DNA of 64,000 bases from Mycolicibacter heraklionensis. Lineage in GTDB: Bacteria; Actinomycetota; Actinomycetes; Mycobacteriales; Mycobacteriaceae. How positions within the stretch are numbered: position 1 is the stretch's first letter; each line of letters starts with the position of its first letter. The stretch spans positions 248,001-312,000 of the forward strand of contig NZ_LDPO01000002.1 in NCBI RefSeq assembly GCF_001021505.1. The letters are read 5' to 3'. Shown in pieces: positions 27,001-37,300 of this stretch. A program made the position numbers and the translations under genes. The notes beneath the pieces are model-generated. The model was not told where the DNA came from. It was given only the letters and a program-made list of their open reading frames with translations, and did no database searches.

Positions 27001-29507
27001 ACCTCGATGAACGTGTCGTGGTCCGCCGCCGCCACGGTCACGGCCTGGATGACCAATGCGGGCTTGCGCACATTGGCAACCCAGTACTCCGCGTCCAATC
27101 GCGGCGTGGGTCCCGCGGGATCCACCGCAGTCGAAATGAACGGGATTTGTGGCATTTGGGGGGTGAGGTCGGCCAGTTCGGCGCGCAGTTCATCAAGGAT
27201 CGGGTCCATGAACGCGGTATGGGAGGCCACTTCCATGTTCACCCGCCGGGCAAACCGCTCACTCGCAGCCACCGCAGCGATCACCGCATCCACATCCGCC
27301 GGCGCACCCGCCACCACCGTCTGCCGCGGCGACAAATACCCCGCCACCTCAACACCGGGATACCCCGCCAACAACTCCTGCGTCGCCGCGGCATCCAACT
27401 CCAACAACGCCACCGCACCCTGACCGGCCTGGCGCGACATCAACGCCGACCGCACCCCGATCACCTTCAAACCCTGCTCCAAAGTCAGCGCCCCGGCCAC
27501 CACCGCCGCAGACACCTCCCCCATCGAATGCCCAATCACCGCATCCGGAACCACCCCATAAGACCGCCACAACGCCGCCAACGCCAACTGCAACCCCATG
27601 ATCACCGGCTGCACCTGCGCATCACCGGAAATCTCCACGCCGTCAGCAATCACCTCACGCAGCGAAAAACCCACCTGCCGAACAAAAACCGGCTCCAACT
27701 CATCAACAGCCGCAGCAAACACCGGCTCATCGGCCAACAACCGACGACCCATCCCCACCCAATGCGAACCCTGACCCGAAAACACAAAGACAGTGCCTGG
27801 ACCGGGCAGCACCGCAGCGGGTTCCACCACGCCTGGTGCGGATTCACCGGCGGCCAGTGCCGTGAGCCCCGCAAGGGCCTGCTCGCGATCGCGGGCGGCG
27901 ACGGTGGCGAACTTCTGATGGCGGGTGCGGTGATGGTTGAGCGCATGGGCGATGTCGGGCAGCGCGACGTCGGCGCCGTCGGTGGCCATCCACTGCGCGA
28001 GCACCCCGGCGGTGGCCGCGATACGCGCCGGCGACTTCCCCGACACCACCAACGTGCTCACCGGCACCGCCGGAGCCGCCGCAGCAACCTCAGCATCTGG
28101 GGCCTGCTCCACGATCACATGCGCATTAGTGCCCGACACCCCAAACGAGGACACCCCCGCCCGACGCGGACGCGACACCGCCGGCCAATCCATCGCCCGA
28201 GCCGCCACCACAAAGTTCCAGGCCCCGACACCGGCGTTGGGTGTCAACTGGGAGAAGTTCAGATGCCGCGGGATGAAACCCTGCTGCACCGACAACACCG
28301 TCTTGATGAACCCGGCAACACCCGACGCAGACTCCAGATGCCCCAAATTGGTCTTCACCGACCCCAACACCAACGGCGCCGAGGAACCCCGCTCACCAAA
28401 CACCGCCGACAAGGCATCCAACTCAATCGGATCACCCAACGCCGTCCCGGTGCCATGCGCCTCGACATAGTCAATATCGGCCGGCTCCAACCGCGCCGAC
28501 GCCAACGCCGCCCGCACCACCTTCTGCTGCGCCGGACCCGACGGCACCGTCTGACCCGACGACGGCCCATCCTGATTCACCGCCGAACCCCGCACCACCG
28601 CCAAAACCCGGTCACCATCACGCTGCGCATCCGAGAGCCGCTTGAGCACCACCACCCCAGCGCCCTCAGAACGCACATAACCATCAGCGGCGGCATCAAA
28701 GGTCTTGCACTGCCCATCCGGGGCCAGCATCCCCCACCGCGAGGTCGCAATGCTGTTCTGTGGGGTCAACATCAAATTCACCCCGGCAGCCAACGCCTGA
28801 TCCGACTCCCGACGCCGCAAACTCGCACACGCCAAATGAATCGTCACCAACGACGACGAACACGCCGTATCCACCATCATCGCCGGACCATGCACACCCA
28901 AGAAATACGACAACCGCCCCGCCGCAAAATTCGGTCCGTTGCCAAACGAGAGGTACGGGTCGGCGTCGCGCGGGCTGAGCTTCTCGGCTGCGAGGACGGC
29001 GTAGTCGTTGGTTGTCAGGCCGACGAAAATGCCGGTCTGAGTGCCCCGGATCGCCTCCTTGGTGATCCCGGCATGCTCCAACGCCTCCCAGGCCACCTCC
29101 ATCAACAACCGCTGCTGAGGATCCATCGCATCAGCCTCACGCGGCGAATAGCCGAAGAACTCCGCGTCAAACTCCGCCGGCTGCCACGACGTCAAAAACC
29201 CGCCCTCACGAGAACAAATCGTCCCCGGCACCGAATGATCCGACGAAAACAACGCATCGGCATCCCAACGATCCGCCGGAACCCGAACAATCCCCGAACC
29301 CTCATCACACAACAACCGCCACAACGCGGCCGGACCATCCACCCCACCAGGCAGACGACACCCCACACCCACCACCGCGATCGGCTCAGTATCCCCCGCC
29401 TCAGCAACCGCCAACCGCGCCGTCAAATCATCAATCTTGCGCAGCGCCTCAGCAACAATCGCCCGACGATCCGGCCCCCCGACCGGCGCAGCACTCTTCT
29501 CGCTCAA
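24054..29507 (-). CDS. PpsC-like type I PKS lacking ER and with a degenerate DH (KS-AT-DH*-KR-ACP)
   Basis: 1,817 residues; M. tuberculosis PpsC has 2,188 and carries an ER. An N-terminal coiled-coil docking segment (about 15-38) is followed by KS (C216, H351, H390), AT (S661 in GHSMGEV, VASH at about 760-763), a DH remnant, KR (GGLGGLG; S1546, Y1559, N1563) and ACP (GLDSMIAM). In the DH the catalytic His is Q956, the motif Pro is S965, and the family GxxYGPxF segment is missing altogether, although the late LLDAG (D1080) remains. The module should stop at a beta-hydroxyl. TTG start overlapping the preceding TGA (TTGA). Residues 1-790 are identical to those of the PKS at 34305-39632. Confidence 0.88.
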   Translation of the reverse strand: MSEKSAAPVGGPDRRAIVAEALRKIDDLTARLAVAEAGDTEPIAVVGVGCRLPGGVDGPAALWRLLCDEGSGIVRVPADRWDADALFSSDHSVPGTICSREGGFLTSWQPAEFDAEFFGYSPREADAMDPQQRLLMEVAWEALEHAGITKEAIRGTQTGIFVGLTTNDYAVLAAEKLSPRDADPYLSFGNGPNFAAGRLSYFLGVHGPAMMVDTACSSSLVTIHLACASLRRRESDQALAAGVNLMLTPQNSIATSRWGMLAPDGQCKTFDAAADGYVRSEGAGVVVLKRLSDAQRDGDRVLAVVRGSAVNQDGPSSGQTVPSGPAQQKVVRAALASARLEPADIDYVEAHGTGTALGDPIELDALSAVFGERGSSAPLVLGSVKTNLGHLESASGVAGFIKTVLSVQQGFIPRHLNFSQLTPNAGVGAWNFVVAARAMDWPAVSRPRRAGVSSFGVSGTNAHVIVEQAPDAEVAAAAPAVPVSTLVVSGKSPARIAATAGVLAQWMATDGADVALPDIAHALNHHRTRHQKFATVAARDREQALAGLTALAAGESAPGVVEPAAVLPGPGTVFVFSGQGSHWVGMGRRLLADEPVFAAAVDELEPVFVRQVGFSLREVIADGVEISGDAQVQPVIMGLQLALAALWRSYGVVPDAVIGHSMGEVSAAVVAGALTLEQGLKVIGVRSALMSRQAGQGAVALLELDAAATQELLAGYPGVEVAGYLSPRQTVVAGAPADVDAVIAAVAASERFARRVNMEVASHTAFMDPILDELRAELADLTPQMPQIPFISTAVDPAGPTPRLDAEYWVANVRKPALVIQAVTVAAADHDTFIEVSPHPLLTHSIIETAEAAVAEPVTVASTLRRGDDETLSFHVQLTELGRHHSGTGDAKAGGFAELPNTPWQHSLHWLHVPGRAGQTPDVHPLLGVHVEMLTGGDHMWQNDLRVEAMPWLADQPVHGQAVASAAAVIEMAVAAGSQALGRPAESISVTDLKIEQPLVLEHGTQVTTQLSGANGQTRVEIHARQGDEAWTRHAVADIAAAPADRVGPESQEDSADSVLTLPDDVATHPAYRLHPALLDAGLRQLAAGIPADDAEHSGYVPAAVAAVRVFAPVGRQVRCHTEVSSHEDKVAVGRVVLTDDSGAVVAELTGVELRPLDSRSLRVPLGQKLFAAEWALSPAPDVAGAVDGSWLVLSEPSAGELAAQFGARLAGPNRKVVTGPFADEPALSEAVARTAADPAHPPAGIVVFLDRAGFDGSDPDGALARARELIWTAASTARAAVEGWPEASGDHKPRLWLVSRGGLPFGSDEPGDPAVGALKGVVRTWRFPGELARVLADEPDLGATLVDLDASGDTAALVDALLAELGAPLRDDVIAWRGGQRYTERLTRAALDGAGDTAGTAETAQAKVRADGSYLLTGGLGGLGTVVARWLAARGAGRIVLNGRSEPSEQQRAVLDELAAATEVVFVAGDISSPGVAERLVAAAQETGKPLRGVVHAAGVLGDGLVTAVSRESLESVWSAKAVGAARLHAATAATPLDWWVGFSSMAALLGLPGQLGYATSNAWLDALMAWRHASGLPATAINWGQWSDVGLGRSMTLSVLDPISPDEGIEALDAVLGADAGLIGPRVGVGRLRIDRAVATSPEFRDLTFFEDLVAEASETGVTGGAAATGEHAGAGASAAGVPDWSTIPADKRHEELVVRLQAILARELRTSATAVDVDQPFPEMGLDSMIAMTVLKETQQLVGVDLSASMLWNHPSISALTTHLVGLLASRYAEPDSTAGQDDDDLGFGSSGGVLDELFDQVESASTGSESGIY

Positions 29508-29516
29508 CTCAACCTC
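27138..29516. repeat. 2.38-kb duplicated segment, copy A
   Basis: Matches 37263-39641 at a constant offset of 10,125 bases. I found one difference (27183 against 37308) near the left end. The next mismatches begin at 29517, just upstream of the PKS start codon. The encoded 790 residues are identical. It covers the docking segment, the KS, the linker and most of the AT including the substrate-selecting VASH motif. Confidence 0.95.
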
Positions 29517-32500
29517 TCCGACAGCTGCGCGAGCAGCTCGTCATCACTCATGTCGTCATAGGCGTCGGCGCTGTCCTGCTCGGCGACCTCGACCAGCTCG
29601 GGCAGGATCGTTGCCAGGTATCCCGTCAGTGCGTCGATGGTCGGGTAGTCGAACACCACTGCGGCCGGCAGAGTTTCGCCGAGGCTGTCCGAAAGTGACC
29701 GCTGCAGGGTGACACTCATCAGTGAATCCATGCCGGATTGGAAGAATCCGGCGGTCGGATCCAGCGCGTGGCGCGACCCCAGTCCCATGGCGGCGACGAC
29801 CTGATCGGTGACGTGGTCGCGCAGCAGCTCCGCACGCTGTTCGGGTTCCGCCTCGGCCAGAGCGCGGCGGAACTCGGTGCTGACCGCCGCGGGTCCATCG
29901 GCCGGTGCGCCGGCGACCAGCAGCTCATCGACGATGCGCAGCGCCGCCCGGGTGCGGTATGCGGCGGCAAGCCGCGGCCAGTCCGCCGCGACGACCGTGT
30001 GCCGCACCGCGTTGTGTGCGCCGATCACCAGCGGCAGCGCCCCGATGGCGACATCGTCGGCCATCGGCTCCAGCCCGGAGTCGACAGTCACCTGGCGTTC
30101 GACATCGGATTGGGTGTCGGTCAACGACTTCCACAATCCCCAGTTGATCGCGGTAGCCGGCAGGCCCGCCGCGCGGCGGGCGTAGGCAAAGGTGTCCAGG
30201 AAGGTGGTGGTCGCCGTGTAGTGCGCCAGCCAGCGCGACCCGGTGATGCCGGAGATCGACGAGAACAACACGAAATACCGCACCGGCTGCCGCAGCGACA
30301 GCTTGTGCAGCACCGCGACCACGTCGAGTTTCGGGCGGAACATGGTGGTGACGTCGTCGTCGGTCATGTCCCGCAGGGTCACCGGGCCACCGGCGAAGGC
30401 GGCCACGTGGATGCCTTCCAGCGGCGGCAGGTCGGCGCCGAACCGATCGAACAGCGCAGTCATCGCGGTCTCGTCGGCGGCGTCGGCAGCCACTGTCACC
30501 AGTGTCGTTCCGGCCGAGGCCAACTCGGCCGCCAACTCGTCGAGCACTGAGCCCGGGCGCCGGGACACCGCGATGATGGTCTTGGCTCCACTGGCCGCCA
30601 GTTGCCGCACCAGCTGCGGCCCGATGTTGCCGGTGGCTCCGATCACCAGATGGCTACTGCCGGCGTCGAATTCAACCGATGCAGCGCCGGTGGGACGGCC
30701 GCCGAGCAGGCGTGGGACCCGGCGGACACCGGCCCGGTAGACCACCTGATCCTCGTTGTCGGCGGCGCCGGCCTCGGCGAGCAGGTATCCGGCGACCAGT
30801 GCTGCGGGGACCGATTCGTCGACGTCGACCACCCTGCCCCAGATCTCCGGGTGCTCCAGCGCCAGGCTGCGGCCCAGCCCCCACAGCACGGCGTGCGCGG
30901 GGTTGGCCCGGTCGCCATCGCCGACAGGTTGCGCGTTGCGGGTCAGCAGGAACAGCTTCGCCGGGTTCGACGTCTGCTCCGCCATCGCGGTGGCCAGGCG
31001 CCGCGCCGCGTTGAACGCCGCGTAGGCCGGTGCAGCGCTCAGATCCGTCGCGTCCGTCGACGGCGCGAACAGCACGTGAGTGGTAGTGCCCAAGGCCGTG
31101 GCCAGTGCCGCACGGTCACCGTCGGCGGTCAGCACCGACGCGTCCAGCGCAGTCACGCCGCCGCCCAGCTTCGCGCCGATCTCGGCACTCAACTCCTGGC
31201 CGCCGATCACCAGCCAGGACTGCTCGGCGACGGTCTCGCCGGACTCTGCTTCGGCAGCCGGCCAGGTCAGCTCGCACCACCAGTCCTGTGGCACCGCACC
31301 CGGGCTGCCGGCGGAGCGTTGCGCTCCGGCACCGGCAGGGACGGCGGGGTGTCGGACGGCCGCGGTCTCGATCCAGTAATTGCTGTGCTGCCACGGGGTC
31401 GCGGGCAGGACTGGGTGCGGTTCGGGCGGGTGCGGGGTCTGCGGGGGTTGGGTGGTGTGCGTGCGGTTGAGGCTGGTGTGGAAGCTGACCGCGTCGTCGC
31501 CGTCGCGTACCAGGGTTCCGACGCTGTGGTGGTGACCGCCCAGGGCTTCCACGGTGTCAGCAATTGCGTGCGTGAGAATCGGGTGGGCGCTGACCTCCAC
31601 GAATGTGGTGTACTCGCCCGCCGCCGCACTGACCGCCTGGGTCAGCAGCGCGGGCTGACGAACATTGTTCACCCAGTAGTCGGCGTCCAGCATCGGCATG
31701 CCGCCGGCCGGCATGGCGGCTTCGGTGACGGTCGAGAAGAACGGGATGGTGGCGACTTCGGGCGTCAGGCCCTCCAGTGCCGCCCGCAACTCCGGCAGGA
31801 TCGGGTCCATCAACGCGGTGTGCGAGGCCACTTCCATGTTGACCCGCCGTGCGAACTTGTTCTGTCCGCTGACCGCGGCGATGACCGCATCGACGGGCGA
31901 AACCGGGCCGGCAACCACGGTCTGTTTCGGCGAGAGGTAGCCCGCCACACTGACATCCGGGTAGTCGGCCAGCAGGGCCTCGGTCGCTTCGGCGTCCAGG
32001 TTCAGCAGCGCCACCGCGCCCTGCCCGGCCTGCCGCGACATCAACCGAGAACGGGCCGCGATGACCCGGAATCCGTCGGCCGCGCTCAGTGCACCGGCGA
32101 CCACCGCGGCGGTGACCTCGCCCATCGAGTGGCCGATGACCGCGTCGGGGTGTACCCCGTAGGAGCGCCAGAGCTCGGTCAGCGCCAGCTGCAGCCCCAT
32201 CAGGACGGGCTGTACCTGCGCGTCACCGCTGACCGGTTCACCGGCGGAGATCACCTGCCACAGCGAGAACCCGACGTGTTCGACGAAGGCCGGTTCCAGC
32301 ACCGCCAATGCCCGGGCGAACGCCGGCTCGTCGGTGAGCAGTTGACGGCCCATTCCGATCCAGTGCGAACCCTGGCCGGAGTACACGAAGACGGTGCCGG
32401 GTCCGCACGGGCCGTCGTGCGGACCGGTGACTCCGCACTCCTGACCCTCCGCCGAGGTACCGGCCGCCAGTGACCGCAAGCCGTTGACCGCAGCGCCCCG

Positions 32501-34285
32501 GTCGCGGGCGCACACCGTGCCGAACAGGGGCTGCCGGGCGCGGTGGTGATTGAGCGTGTGCGCGACGTCGGCGAGTTCGACACCGGCGCCGTCGCCTTCC
32601 AGCCAGTCGGCCAGGTCGCTCGCTGTCGCAGCGATCCGCTCCGGGGTCCGTCCGGAAACCACCAGGGTGGTCACTGCCGGATCTACCTCGCGCGCAGTGA
32701 CTTTGGCGGGCGGCGCCTGCTCGATGACGACGTGCGCGTTGGTGCCACCAAAACCGAACGACGAGATCCCGGCTCGCCGCGGGTGATCCGACGAGGGCCA
32801 CTCCTGGTGTTCGGCAACGACCTTCAAACGCATCTGCTCGAAGGTGATGTGCGGGTTCGGGGTGTTGAAATGCAGATTCTTCGGGATACGCCCGCGTTGC
32901 ACGGCCAGCACCGTCTTGATGAAACCGACCATCCCCGCAGCGGCCTCGAGATGCCCGAGGTTCGACTTGGCCGCGCCCAGCAGCAGCGGCGACTGGGGGG
33001 AACGGCCCCGGCCCAGCACCGTGCCCAGCGCTTTGGCCTCGATCGGGTCGCCCAACAGGGTTCCGGTTCCGTGGGTTTCGACGTAGTCGACTTCCTGCGG
33101 GGCGACGCCGGCGTCGGCGTAGGCCGACCGCAGGACCGCCATCTGGGCAGCCGGGTTCGGCGCCAGCAGGCCGTTGGAGTGGCCGTCCTGGTTGATCGCC
33201 GATCCGCGCACCACCGCCAGCACCCGGTCGCCGTCTTGGCGGGCGTCGGACAGCCGCTTGAGCACCACGACACCGCAGCCCTCACCGCGAACGAATCCGT
33301 CAGCGTCGGCGTCGAACGCGTGGCACGCACCGGTCGTCGACAATGCCCCGCTCTGGTCGAACCCGCGGAACACCGCAGGGGACATCAGCAGATTCACGCC
33401 GCCGGCGATCGCGGTCTCGCATTCCCCGGTCCGCAGACTCCGGCACGCCAGGTGCAGCGCGACCAGCGAAGACGAGCACGCGGTGTCCACCGTCACCGAC
33501 GGTCCGCGCAGGTCCAGGAAATACGACAGCCGGTTGGCGATGATGCTCAGTGCGCCACCGGCGTTGCTCCAGGCGTCCACGCTTTGCAGATCGGAGGACG
33601 CGTGGCAGCCGTACTCGGTGATGCTGGCCCCGACGTACACGCCGGTCTGCGATCGCCGCAACGATGTCGCCGGAATTCCCGCGTGCTCCAAAGCTTCCCA
33701 CGCCACTTCGAGCAGGAGCCGTTGCTGCGGGTCCATCTTGACCGCTTCGCGGCTGGAGATGTCGAAGAACTCGGCGTCGAATGCGGCGATATCGCGCAGG
33801 AACGAGCCCCAGCGAGTGGTGCGGGCGATCGCACTGCTGGTCTCCGCTGACCCGTCGTCGAACGGCGCCCAGCGCTCGGCGGGCACTTCGGTCACCGCGT
33901 TGCCGCCGTCGAGCAGGAACTGCCACAGCGCTTCCGGCGAGTTGATGTCACCGGGGAAGCGGCAACCCAGACCGATCACCGCGATGGGCTCGTCGGTGCC
34001 AAACCGCCCGGGCTCGGGCGCCAACTCGTCGTCCGCGGATTCGGGCTCGATGAGGAAGCGGGCCAATTCCGCGACCGAGGGGTGCTGCCAGAGTTCCACC
34101 GGTGAGACCTTGCGGCCCAGCAATTCGGACAACTCGCCGCAGAGCACCACGGCATCGCGGGAACCGACGCCCAGATCGTTGAGAGACGCGTTGAAATCGA
34201 TGTCCTCGAGACTGCATCCGATGTTGGTGACCAAATAGTCAGCCAGCCAGTGGCGCAGTGCTTCTTCGTCAAATGCTGCGGTCAT
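29504..34285 (-). CDS. PpsA-like loading PKS (ACP-KS-AT-KR-ACP) with an unusual C-terminal half
   Basis: 1,593 residues, against 1,876 in M. tuberculosis PpsA. An N-terminal ACP (S42 in GVGSRDAV), the place where FadD26-type ligases load the fatty acyl starter, marks it as the initiating module. KS C270 lies in DTACSSS. AT has [15 protein letters not shown] and MEVASHTA. After the AT there is no DH-like region. Instead there is a compact KR with [14 protein letters not shown] and Y in LAHYTATT, where the usual Asn four residues after Tyr is Thr. A second ACP (GMDSLMSV) follows. This C-terminal half does not resemble PpsA/PpsB as I know them and may be from another PKS. It ends [13 protein letters not shown], which is the likely docking tail. 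Confidence 0.85.
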   Translation of the reverse strand: MTAAFDEEALRHWLADYLVTNIGCSLEDIDFNASLNDLGVGSRDAVVLCGELSELLGRKVSPVELWQHPSVAELARFLIEPESADDELAPEPGRFGTDEPIAVIGLGCRFPGDINSPEALWQFLLDGGNAVTEVPAERWAPFDDGSAETSSAIARTTRWGSFLRDIAAFDAEFFDISSREAVKMDPQQRLLLEVAWEALEHAGIPATSLRRSQTGVYVGASITEYGCHASSDLQSVDAWSNAGGALSIIANRLSYFLDLRGPSVTVDTACSSSLVALHLACRSLRTGECETAIAGGVNLLMSPAVFRGFDQSGALSTTGACHAFDADADGFVRGEGCGVVVLKRLSDARQDGDRVLAVVRGSAINQDGHSNGLLAPNPAAQMAVLRSAYADAGVAPQEVDYVETHGTGTLLGDPIEAKALGTVLGRGRSPQSPLLLGAAKSNLGHLEAAAGMVGFIKTVLAVQRGRIPKNLHFNTPNPHITFEQMRLKVVAEHQEWPSSDHPRRAGISSFGFGGTNAHVVIEQAPPAKVTAREVDPAVTTLVVSGRTPERIAATASDLADWLEGDGAGVELADVAHTLNHHRARQPLFGTVCARDRGAAVNGLRSLAAGTSAEGQECGVTGPHDGPCGPGTVFVYSGQGSHWIGMGRQLLTDEPAFARALAVLEPAFVEHVGFSLWQVISAGEPVSGDAQVQPVLMGLQLALTELWRSYGVHPDAVIGHSMGEVTAAVVAGALSAADGFRVIAARSRLMSRQAGQGAVALLNLDAEATEALLADYPDVSVAGYLSPKQTVVAGPVSPVDAVIAAVSGQNKFARRVNMEVASHTALMDPILPELRAALEGLTPEVATIPFFSTVTEAAMPAGGMPMLDADYWVNNVRQPALLTQAVSAAAGEYTTFVEVSAHPILTHAIADTVEALGGHHHSVGTLVRDGDDAVSFHTSLNRTHTTQPPQTPHPPEPHPVLPATPWQHSNYWIETAAVRHPAVPAGAGAQRSAGSPGAVPQDWWCELTWPAAEAESGETVAEQSWLVIGGQELSAEIGAKLGGGVTALDASVLTADGDRAALATALGTTTHVLFAPSTDATDLSAAPAYAAFNAARRLATAMAEQTSNPAKLFLLTRNAQPVGDGDRANPAHAVLWGLGRSLALEHPEIWGRVVDVDESVPAALVAGYLLAEAGAADNEDQVVYRAGVRRVPRLLGGRPTGAASVEFDAGSSHLVIGATGNIGPQLVRQLAASGAKTIIAVSRRPGSVLDELAAELASAGTTLVTVAADAADETAMTALFDRFGADLPPLEGIHVAAFAGGPVTLRDMTDDDVTTMFRPKLDVVAVLHKLSLRQPVRYFVLFSSISGITGSRWLAHYTATTTFLDTFAYARRAAGLPATAINWGLWKSLTDTQSDVERQVTVDSGLEPMADDVAIGALPLVIGAHNAVRHTVVAADWPRLAAAYRTRAALRIVDELLVAGAPADGPAAVSTEFRRALAEAEPEQRAELLRDHVTDQVVAAMGLGSRHALDPTAGFFQSGMDSLMSVTLQRSLSDSLGETLPAAVVFDYPTIDALTGYLATILPELVEVAEQDSADAYDDMSDDELLAQLSERLS

Positions 34286-34304
34286 GCGGGGAACTCAATT
34301 CCCA

Positions 34305-37300
34305 CTAGATCCCGTCCCATCCGGCCGGAGCCGATTCCACGCTGTCGAACAGCTCATTCAAAACACTGTCGGCCGACTCAGGCAGCTCACCGGTGGTGGC
34401 CGCCGCGTCGCCGCCGACATCGTCCTGCGGCAGCAGCTTGCCGGTCAGGTGCGCCGCCAGTGCCGCAGTCGTCGGGTGGTTCCACAGCATGGTGGCCGAC
34501 AGCTCCATGCCGACCAGCGCTTCGATGTCGCGCCGAACCGCCATCGCCATCACGGAGTTCAGACCGAGTTCGGCGAACGGCCGGTCCAGCTGTAGTTCCG
34601 CCTCCGACATGCGAAGCTCACGCGCGAGAATGCTGCGCAACCCGACTTCCAGCTCGCTCAGTATCTCATCGGCGGGCAGCTGCGCCCAGTCGCGAGCCGG
34701 TCCTGCGTCGCCGGCATCGGCGGCCACCGCGCCCGAGGACGGCAACGGCACCATCACGGCCTGCGCGACGTCATAGTGCTCCACGTGGTCCCAGGCGGCG
34801 AAGGCTTCCGCCGGGGTGATGGGCCGCGAGCCCATCCGCTCGAGTTCGTGCAGTACGACATGTGCCTCGGCCCCGAAGCCCAGGCCCTTCCACGCCACCC
34901 AGTCCAGGCTGACGCTGTGGCAGCCCAGCTGGTGGCGGGCACGGGCCAAGCCGTCCAGGTAGGCGTTGGCGCTCGCGTAGGCACCCTGACCAGGAACCCC
35001 GAACACCGCCCCAGCGGCTGCGGTCATGAAGAAGAAGTCCAGGCTTCCGGGCGGGAAGAGCTCGTTGAGTACCTGGGCACCTGCGACCTTGGGCCACAGT
35101 GTGTCGCGGAGCCGCTCGGCGTCGACCTCGGTGAGCAGTTGGCCTTCGGTGATACCGGCGGCGTGGATGATGCCGCGGATCGGCGGGGCGCCGGCGGCGT
35201 CGCGCCGGGCCAACAGGTCGGCCACCGCAGGCCGGGACCCGACGTCGAGAGCGGCCACGTCAACAGTGACGCCGCGCCGCTCCAAGGCCCGAATGGCGGC
35301 GATCTTGTTCCGAACGCCGGCCTCGATCTCCTCGGAGTCCCAGTCGCGCCGGGGCGGCAGGGCGCTGCGGCCGGCCAAGACCAGGCGCCGGGCACCGCGG
35401 TCGGCCAGCCATCCGGCCATCAGCAGGCCAAGCGCTCCCATGCCGCCGGTGATGAGGTAGGCGCCGTCGGGCTGGCACACCATCGGCTCGCGCTGCGGCG
35501 GACCGGAGATCGGCGTGAACGCCGGTGTCAAGAACTGCCCGTCCCGCCACACCAGGATGGACTTGGCCGGCGTGCGCAGGACGCCGGACAGCGCCGCAGC
35601 GCATGCGGCTGCATCGGCGGTGTCATCGCTGGGCAGGTCCACCAGCCCACCGCATAGCTGCGGTTGCTCGGCCCGGATCACGCCCGCCAGACCCCACAGG
35701 CAGCTTTGCCGCACCGCAGCGGCGGAGGCGGCCTCGTGGACGCCGTGGGTGATGATCCACAGGGCCGGCGGGTGAGTGTCGCGGTCGGCCAGTGTGGCCA
35801 CCAGGTCGGCCACCTCGCCGGTCAGCCGAGCCGTGCAGTCCAGGTCGGACTCGCCTGCGGGGCCGGGGTCGGCGACGTAGACGACGTTCTGGGCCTCGGT
35901 GATCCCGACACCGTGGTGACCGAGGGCGCTCAGTCTGTCGCGCAGACGGTCGGCGGCAGCACCGCCACCGACCACCGTCAGGCTTCCCGGCTGGCCCGGG
36001 GCTTGCAGTTCGGCATCCCACGGCTGCCAGTCGATCGCGTGGGCAATCGAGCTCGGGTCGTCGGCCGAGGCAGCCGAGCCCAGCGCCGTGTAGCGCAGCC
36101 CGCGGATGTCGACACACCGGGCGCCGTCGGCCGTGGTCACGGCGATGTCGACGATGAGTTCGCCGTCGCCGCCGTCGCGCCGGTGCACAGTGACGCGGGC
36201 CCGGCCGTCGGCGGGCGCGTCTCCGAAACGGACATCGTCGACCGCCGCCGGCACCATCAGCTCCGGGTTGGCGTTGTCGACCAGGCGGGCAACGTGCAGC
36301 GCGGCGTCGAGCAGCGCGGCCGTGCCGGACTGGGCGGATGCGACGTCGGCATGCAACTCCGTCGCGCCGGCCCGACCCGATGTCAGCGACCACTCGAATG
36401 GGCGGCCCTCACTGCCCCAGGTGAGCCACAGCGCGGTCACCGCGTCGTCATCGAAGGAGGTTCCGCCGGGGTTGTTGGTGAGTGTGGAATCAGCAGCGGG
36501 CCAACCGGATTCGTTGAGTGGCGTAATCCGGGCGCTGAGGTGTTTGACCCAGCGGGCGGCCGGGTCGTCGGTCACCGATTTCGACGACACCGTCACCGAG
36601 TCGGCGTCGGCGACCACCTGGATGGTCCGCGGCCGGTCGACGATGATCGGGTGTTCGAAACGGATGTCGCTGACCGCCGAATGCCCGCTGACCTCGAGCG
36701 CGGCGTCCGACAGGGTTTGCAGCAGCACCGACGCCGGGACCAGCTCCACCCCGTTGTTGCGGTGGCTGCCGGGGTAAGGCTTGGTCTCCGGCGACAGCCG
36801 GGCTTGCCAGAGGTGGAGGGCCGGTGTACTGCCGACCTTGATGTGGGTGCCCAGCAGCAGGCCCGGTCGGGGCGCGGATTCTGCTGCGGTGATGGAACTT
36901 TCGACCATAAGCCAGTGGTGGGTGTGTCGCCACGGGGTGGTCGGCAGTACCGGGTAGGGCCCCGACGGGTGCGGCAGCTCACGAGGGCTCACCGGATGCG
37001 CACCGTTGAGATGCTGGTGGAAGGCGACGGTGTCATCACCGTCGCGCACCAAAGTGGCGACGCTGCAGTGCGGCACCCCTTCCAGGATCTCGTCGATGGT
37101 GTGGGTCAGGATCGGGTGCGGGCTGATCTCGATGAATGTGCCGTACTTGTCGCCTGCGGCGGCAACCGCCTGGTTCACCCGGGCCGGCTGGCGCACATTG
37201 TCGGCCCAGTAGCCGGCGTCGAGCACCGGCGTGGGCCCGAGCGGATCGACCACGGTGGACAGGAACGGGATTTGTGGCATTTGGGGGGTGAGGTCGGCCA

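Noticed and set aside
27138..29516. Insertion sequence or transposon as the cause of the duplication
   Set aside because: No transposase, terminal inverted repeats or target-site duplication lie at the edges. The tract is entirely PKS coding sequence.
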